A DNA stretch of 64,000 nucleotides from Paguma larvata. Taxonomy: Eukaryota; Chordata; Mammalia; Carnivora; Viverridae. The stretch covers positions 22,035,957-22,099,956 of the forward strand of contig CM057835.1 in the NCBI GenBank assembly GCA_030068075.1. The letters run 5' to 3'. Under the pieces are notes generated by a model that worked only from the letters and a program-made list of their open reading frames with translations, did not search any database and had not been told where the DNA came from. Shown piece by piece: positions 59,405 to 64,000 of this stretch. How positions within the stretch are numbered: the stretch's first letter is position 1; each line of letters begins with the position of its first letter. Both the position numbers and the translations under genes were made by a program.

Positions 59405-60085
59405 TGGTCTCTTTCTCAGTATCATTTACCATTTCTAATATTACTATCTTTTGACTTGTTATTACCACATCATAAACTCTTTTTAGACAGAGCCTAAGTC
59501 AAATGCTTAATTCATTTACCCTGGAAATGACTGGAATTGATGTAAAATCCTAGTGAGAACTTTTGGAGCAAATCAAAACCTCCACCAAGCATGCCTAGGG
59601 TTAAGGCGACTCCTATCAAATATGCACTCATTAAAAATTCAAATATGGTCAACCAAAATTAATCTTTAAAGTTATTTGTGGAAGTGCTGCCAAAAGTAAT
59701 ATTGAAAATAAAGCCACCTTGAGCAAAACGAGAACGTGTACAACTATTTTTCTAAGCTTGAAAATGTGAATTGATGTGAACCCCCAAAGAACTGCAACTC
59801 AGCAAGGAGTAGGTGAACTTAAACACTCAGAAATTGCACTGTACCATTCAGTCTGGCTTCCTTTCATTCTCTCCAGCTCCCTCCAATAGTAACAAATAGG
59901 CAGGATTTTTGTTTTTATTTTCTGTGACTCTTCCTTCTTCTGCTGAACTAAACTTTGGCTTCCAAAAATCACTTTTGCATATTCAGATGCTACAACTGGG
60001 AGCCTTAAGAACAGACTGAAATTGTGGAGGGACAGGTGGCCAGGGGAGAAAGGACATATTTCCTATGTCAAAGCTCATTATAAAC
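59405..60085. other. unassigned sequence
   Basis: No gene or repeat recognised. Confidence 0.4.
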
Positions 60086-60170
60086 CAAAGTAGATAAGTA
60101 TTTCCTCACTGGTAAAATGAGAGGGTAGCCATGGATACTCTAAGAACCCTCCAGTTCTAAATCTATAACT
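60085..60170 (+). mobile_element. possible MIR 3' fragment
   Basis: 'cctcactggtaaaatgagagggtagccatggatactctaagaaccctccagttctaaatct' fits MIR-type core and tail. It is interrupted at 60171 by the L1 block. Confidence 0.45.
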
Positions 60171-60518
60171 GAAAATACTTCAACATCATAGCAATCCCTA
60201 TGAAAATAACACCAGCATTCTTTACAGAGCTAGAACAAACAATCCTAAAATTTGTATTGAACCAGAAAAAAAGTCAAATAACCAAAGAAATCCTGAAAAA
60301 GAAAACCAAAGCTAGAGGCATCAAGCTGTATTACAAAGCTATAATCATCAAGACGGTATGGTACTGGCACAAAAACAGACACTCAGATCAATGGAACAGA
60401 ATAGAGAACCCAGAAATGGATCCACAAACGTATGGCCAACTAATCTTGACAAACCAGGAAAGATATCCAATGGAATAAAGACAGTCTCTTAAGCAAATGG
60501 TGCTGGGAAAACTGGACA

Positions 60519-60896
60519 GTGACATGCAGAACAATGAACCTGGACCACTTTCTTACACCATACACAAAAATAAACTCAAAATGGATGAAAGACCTAAACA
60601 TAAGACAGGAAGCCATCAAAATCCTAGAGGAGAAAGCAGGCAAAAACCTATTTGACCTTGGCTGCAGCAACTTCTTACTCAAAATGTCTCTGGAGGCAAT
60701 GGAAACAAAAGCAAAAGTGAACTATCAGAACATCGTCAAAATAAAAAGCTCCTGTACAGCAAAGGAAATAGTCAGCAAAACTAAAAGGCAACAGACGGAA
60801 TGGGAAAAGATCTTTGCAAATGACATAGCAGATAAAGCATTAGTATCCAAAATCTGTAAAGAACTTATCGAACTCAACACCCAAAAAAGCAAATAA
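60519..60896 (+). pseudogene. L1 ORF2p C-terminal fragment
   Basis: A 125-codon open stretch with [33 protein letters not shown] and E-W-E-K-I-F-A, the region between RT and the C-terminal zinc-knuckle of ORF2p. The adjacent frame at 60200-60478 holds the preceding part, so a frameshift near 60480 breaks the protein. Remaining Cys/His region lies near 61083-61292. Confidence 0.9.
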
Positions 60897-61697
60897 TCCA
60901 GTGAAGAAACGGGCAAAAGACATGAATAGACACTTCTCCAAAGAAGATATCCAGATGCCCAACTGACACATAAAAAAATGCTCAACATCACTCATCCTCA
61001 GAAAAATACAAATCAAAACCACGATGAGATACCACCTCACATCTGTCAGAATGGCTAACATTAACAATTCAGGCAACAACAGATGTTGGAGAGGACGCAG
61101 AGAAAGATCTCTTTTGCACTGCTCGTGGGAATGCAAACTGGTGCAGCCACTCTGGAAAACAGGTTCTTCAAAAAATTAAAAATAGAACTACCCTACAACC
61201 CAGCAAATGCGCTGCTAGCTATTTATCCAAGGGATACAGGTGTGCTGTTCCAAAGGGGCACATGCACCCCAATGTTTATAGCAGTGCTATAACTAAAGCT
61301 AAACCATGGAAAGAGCCCAAATGTCCATTGACAGATGAATGGATAAAGAAGATATGGTATATATACACAATGGAGTATGACCTGGCAATCAAAAAGAATG
61401 AAATCTTGTCACTTGCAACTACATGGATGGAGCTAGAGGGTATTATGGTTAACGAAATTAGTCAGAGCAAGACAAATATCATATGACTTTAAGATTCAAA
61501 ACAGATGAACGTAAGGGAAGGGAAGCAAAAATTATACAAAAACAGGGAGGGGGATAAAACATGAGACTCTTAAATATAGAGAATGAACAGAGAGGGGCTG
61601 AAGGGGTTGTGGGACGGGGGATGGGCTAAGTTGGCAAGAGGCATTAAGGAATCTACTCTTAAAATCATCATTGCACTATATGGTAACTAACGTAGAT

Positions 61698-61698
61698 A

Positions 61699-61741
<43 letters not shown>

Positions 61742-61743
61742 AT
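61698..61743. repeat. (AAAT)n microsatellite, L1 tail
   Basis: About eleven tandem AAAT units, forming the L1 3' tail. Confidence 0.97.
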
Positions 61744-62196
61744 AGAAAATACCTTAACACCATAAAAAGATCCACAGCTAATATCATCCTCAATGGGAAA
61801 AACTGAGAGCCTTTCTCCTATGGTCAGGAATAAGACAAGAATACCCACTCTTATCATTACTATTTCACACAGTACTGGAAGTCTTAGCCTAAGCAATCAG
61901 ACAATAAAAAGAAATAAAAGGCAGTAAGGAAGAAGTCAAACTTTCACTATCTGCAGATGACATTATACTCTATGCAGAAAAAATTACTAGAACTAATACA
62001 TGAACAGCGAAGTCAAAGGGTATATAAGCAATGTACAGAAATCTGTTGCATTTCTATACACCATTAATGAAGCAGCAGAAAAAGAAATCAAGGAATCAAT
62101 CTCATTTATAATTGCACCAAAAACAATTAAGATACCTAGAAATAAACTTAACTAAAGAGGTTAAAAGATCTGTACTCTGAAAACTATAGGAAATTT

Positions 62197-62433
62197 ATGA
62201 AAGAAATTGAAGAAGATACAAAGAAATGGAAAAGCATTCCATGCTCATGGATTGGAAGAACGAACATTACAATGTCTATACTGTCCAAAGCAATCTATAC
62301 ATTTAATGCAATCCCTATCAAAATACCACCAGCATTCTTCACAGAGCTAGAACAAACAATCCTAAAATTTGTATGGAACCACAAAAGACCCCCAAATAGC
62401 CAAACCAATCCTGAAAAAGAAAAACAAAACTAG
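62197..62433 (+). pseudogene. L1 ORF2p fragment (post-RT region)
   Basis: A 78-codon open stretch: [48 protein letters not shown]. Same segment as 46997-47407 in the upstream L1. A single-base shift after R-P-P ends the frame. Confidence 0.9.
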
Positions 62434-62545
62434 AAGCATCACGATTGTATATTTCAAGCTGTATTACAAAGCTATATTCATCAAGATAGTACAGTACTGG
62501 CACGAAAACTGACACACAGATCAATGGAACAGAAAACTCAGAAAT

Positions 62546-62750
62546 AGGGGAGCCTGGGTGGCTCAGTCGGTTAAGCGGCCGACTTCGGCTCAGGTCATGA
62601 TCTCGCGGTCTGTGGGTTCGAGCCCCGCGTCGGGCTCTGTGCTGACGGCTCAGAGCCTGGAGCCTGCTTCAGATTCTGTGTCTCCCTCTCTCTCTGCCCC
62701 TCCCCCACTCATGCTCTGTCTCTCTCTGTCTCAAAAATAAATAAAAATTA
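62546..62750 (+). mobile_element. SINEC_Fc SINE, left arm of inverted pair
   Basis: Near-consensus copy: head ggggagcctgggtggctcag, A box tggctcagtcgg (62559-62570), B box ggttcgagccc (62615-62625), 'gctgacggctcagagcctggagcctgcttcag', CT block, 'tcaaaaataaataaaaatta'. Inserted in L1 ORF2 after 'ctcagaaat'; L1 resumes at about 62986 with 'agaaatggaccc'. Confidence 0.97.
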
Positions 62751-62769
62751 AAAAAAAATTTTTTTTAAA

Positions 62770-62964
62770 CCTTATTTATTTTTGAGAGAGAGACAGAGCA
62801 TGAGTGGGGGAGAGGCAGAGAGAGGGATATACAGAATCTGAAGCAGGCTTCAGGCTCTGAGCCGTCAGCACAGAGCCCGACGCGGGGCTCGAACCCACAG
62901 ACCACGAGATCATGACCTGAGCCAAAGTCGGACACTCAACCGACTGAGCCACCCAGGCGCCCCC
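62770..62964 (-). mobile_element. SINEC_Fc SINE, right arm of inverted pair
   Basis: Reverse-complement near-consensus copy: 'cttatttatttttgagagagagacagagcatgagtggggg', 'ggctctgagccgtcagcacagagcccgacgcggggctcgaac', 'gagatcatgacctgagcc', 'caaccgactgagccacccaggcgccccc'. Its target duplication is an A-run/T-run/AAA segment (62751-62769 and 62965-62982). It therefore jumped into sequence at the A tail of the first SINE. Confidence 0.97.
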
Positions 62965-62991
62965 AAAAAATTTTTTTTTAAATAAAAAGAA

Positions 62992-63357
62992 ATGGACCCT
63001 CAACTATGTGGTCAACTACTCTTTGACAAAGCAGAAAAGACTGTCCAATGGGAGAAACACAGTCTCTTCAACGAATGGTGTGGGGAAAACCAGACAAATA
63101 CATGTAGAAAAATGAAACCAGACCACTTTCTTACACCATACACAAAAATAAATTCAAAATGGGTGAAAAACCTAAATGTGAGACAGAAAACCATGAAAAT
63201 CCTAGAGAACAGACAGGAACCTCCTTGGTCTCAGCTGGAGCAACTTCCTACTAGACACGTCACTGAAGGCAAGGGAAACAAATGCAAACGTGAACTATTG
63301 GGCCTTCACCAAGTTAAAAAGCTTCTGCACAGCGAAGGAAACAATCAGCCAAACTAA
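62992..63357 (+). pseudogene. L1 ORF2p fragment after the SINE pair
   Basis: A 121-codon open stretch: [38 protein letters not shown]. It leaves family similarity after a shift near 63205. Continuation of the L1 ORF2 split by the two SINEs. Confidence 0.88.
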
Positions 63358-63930
63358 AAGGCAGCCTACAGAATGGAAGAAGATAATTTGCAAGTGACAT
63401 AAAGGGTTAGTATCCAAAATCTATAAAGAACTTATCAAACTCAATACCCAAAAAACAAACAACCCAGTTAAGAAATAGGCAGAAGACAAGAATAGACACT
63501 TTTCTAAAGAAGACGTTCAGATGGCTAACAGGCACATGAAAAGATGCTCAACATCACTCATTATCAGAGAAATACAAATCAAACCTACAATGAGATACCA
63601 CCTCCTATCTGTCAGAATGGCTAAAATTAACAAAACAAGAAAACAGACGATGGCAAAGATGCAGAGAAAGGGGAACCCTCTAGTGCTGCCGTTGAGTATG
63701 CAAACTGTGCACCCACTCTGGAGCACAGTAGGGAGGATCCTCAAAACACTAAACTTTATACTACCATATGATCCAGCAATTCCATTAGTAGGTATTTATC
63801 CAAAGGATATAAAAATGCTGATTCAAAGGGGTACATGCACTCCGATGTTTATAGCAGCATTAGCAACAAAACTGAAACTATGGAGAGAGCTCAAATGTCC
63901 ATTGATAGATGGATGGATAATGAAGATGTG

Positions 63931-63931
<1 letters not shown>

Positions 63932-63970
<39 letters not shown>
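63932..63970. repeat. (AC)n microsatellite within L1
   Basis: About 19 uninterrupted AC units (from 63933) at the place where L1 ORF2 normally carries a short TATACAC-like stretch. Likely length-variable. Confidence 0.97.
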
Positions 63971-63973
<3 letters not shown>

Positions 63974-64000
63974 GGAACATTACTCAGCCATCAAAAAGAA

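Larger units (their letters stand above)
60191..61744 (+). mobile_element. L1 LINE, 5'-truncated, with (AAAT)n tail
   Basis: Starts in the post-RT part of ORF2 ('gcaatccctatgaaaataacaccagcattctttacagagctagaac'). It runs through the ORF2 C terminus ('tggatggagctagagggtattatggttaacgaaattagtcag') and a short 3' UTR, and ends in (AAAT)n at 61698-61743. A 20-bp near-identical segment flanks it (60171-60190 and 61745-61764, three mismatches), as for a target-site duplication. Confidence 0.88.
61745..64000 (+). mobile_element. L1 LINE ORF2, continues past the window
   Basis: L1 from the RT region ('cacagctaatatcatcctcaatgggaaaaactgagagcc') through 'ctttcactatctgcagatgacattatactc', where the catalytic motif reads S-A-D-D instead of F-A-D-D (61950-61961). 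It continues through the post-RT region (62197-62433) and, after the SINE pair, ORF2 C-terminal sequence (62986-63920). An AC microsatellite lies at 63932-63970. Truncated by the window edge. Several stops and frameshifts. Confidence 0.88.

Noticed and set aside
1..64000. A novel multi-gene system (defence, biosynthetic or phage-like)
   Set aside because: No intact open reading frame outside transposable elements, no operon-like layout; composition and repeats are those of mammalian noncoding DNA.

Overview
This is a mammalian nuclear window from a cat-like carnivoran (Feliformia, most likely Felidae). The evidence is 15 copies of a tRNA-Lys-derived SINE whose head reads GGGGCGCCTGGGTGGCTCAG, with a feline-type body and a CT-rich, AATAAA-bearing tail (SINEC_Fc type). 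They sit among mammalian L1, L2, MIR, MER5A, Tigger, MaLR and ERV-L relics. I see no protein-coding exon, tRNA, rRNA or CpG island that I can defend. Nearly all long reading frames fall in L1 or antisense SINE, or lack any recognisable family. The window reads as intergenic or deep intronic DNA.

Layout. 1-13 kb: three SINEs, a decayed Tigger transposon with transposase remnants (4500-5333), an ERV-L integrase relic (5690-6240), a long L2 fragment (6730-7740) and several MIRs. 13-16.6 kb: mostly unique sequence, including a stretch with a perfect CRE octamer that could be a conserved regulatory element. 16.6-21.4 kb: dense SINEs, an L1M 3' end, a HAL1-like stretch, a compound GATA/GATG microsatellite and a MaLR-type LTR. 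21.4-32.7 kb: largely unique, with an old local direct duplication (25.4-26.1 kb), a MER1-group hAT element, MER5A, two adjacent MaLR-like LTRs, a young SINE with a perfect 16-bp target duplication, and an AT-rich unique block with two POU octamers (31.3-31.96 kb). 33.8-35.2 kb: ERV-L pol relic with integrase followed by dUTPase on the minus strand. 35-39.5 kb: unique sequence, with a CA/CG microsatellite and a perfect 26-bp tandem duplication. 39.5-42.6 kb: a minus-strand L1M layered with MIR, MER5A and SINE insertions, then an MLT1-type LTR. 44.4 kb: a SINE whose tail has expanded into a 10-bp G-rich minisatellite. 45.5-54.3 kb: a large L1 block. 54-60 kb: mostly unique, with a young SINE and a MER2-like element. 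60.2-64 kb: nested L1s carrying a tail-to-tail inverted SINE pair.

The most unusual observation is about 57 bp (48405-48461) matching the reverse complement of a very conserved part of mitochondrial 16S rRNA, embedded in the 3' part of an L1. It is a probable micro-NUMT. There is no multi-gene system here; the content is a record of transposable elements and local repeat dynamics.

Repeat family names come from remembered consensus features. Edges of old repeats are approximate, usually within 10-40 bp.
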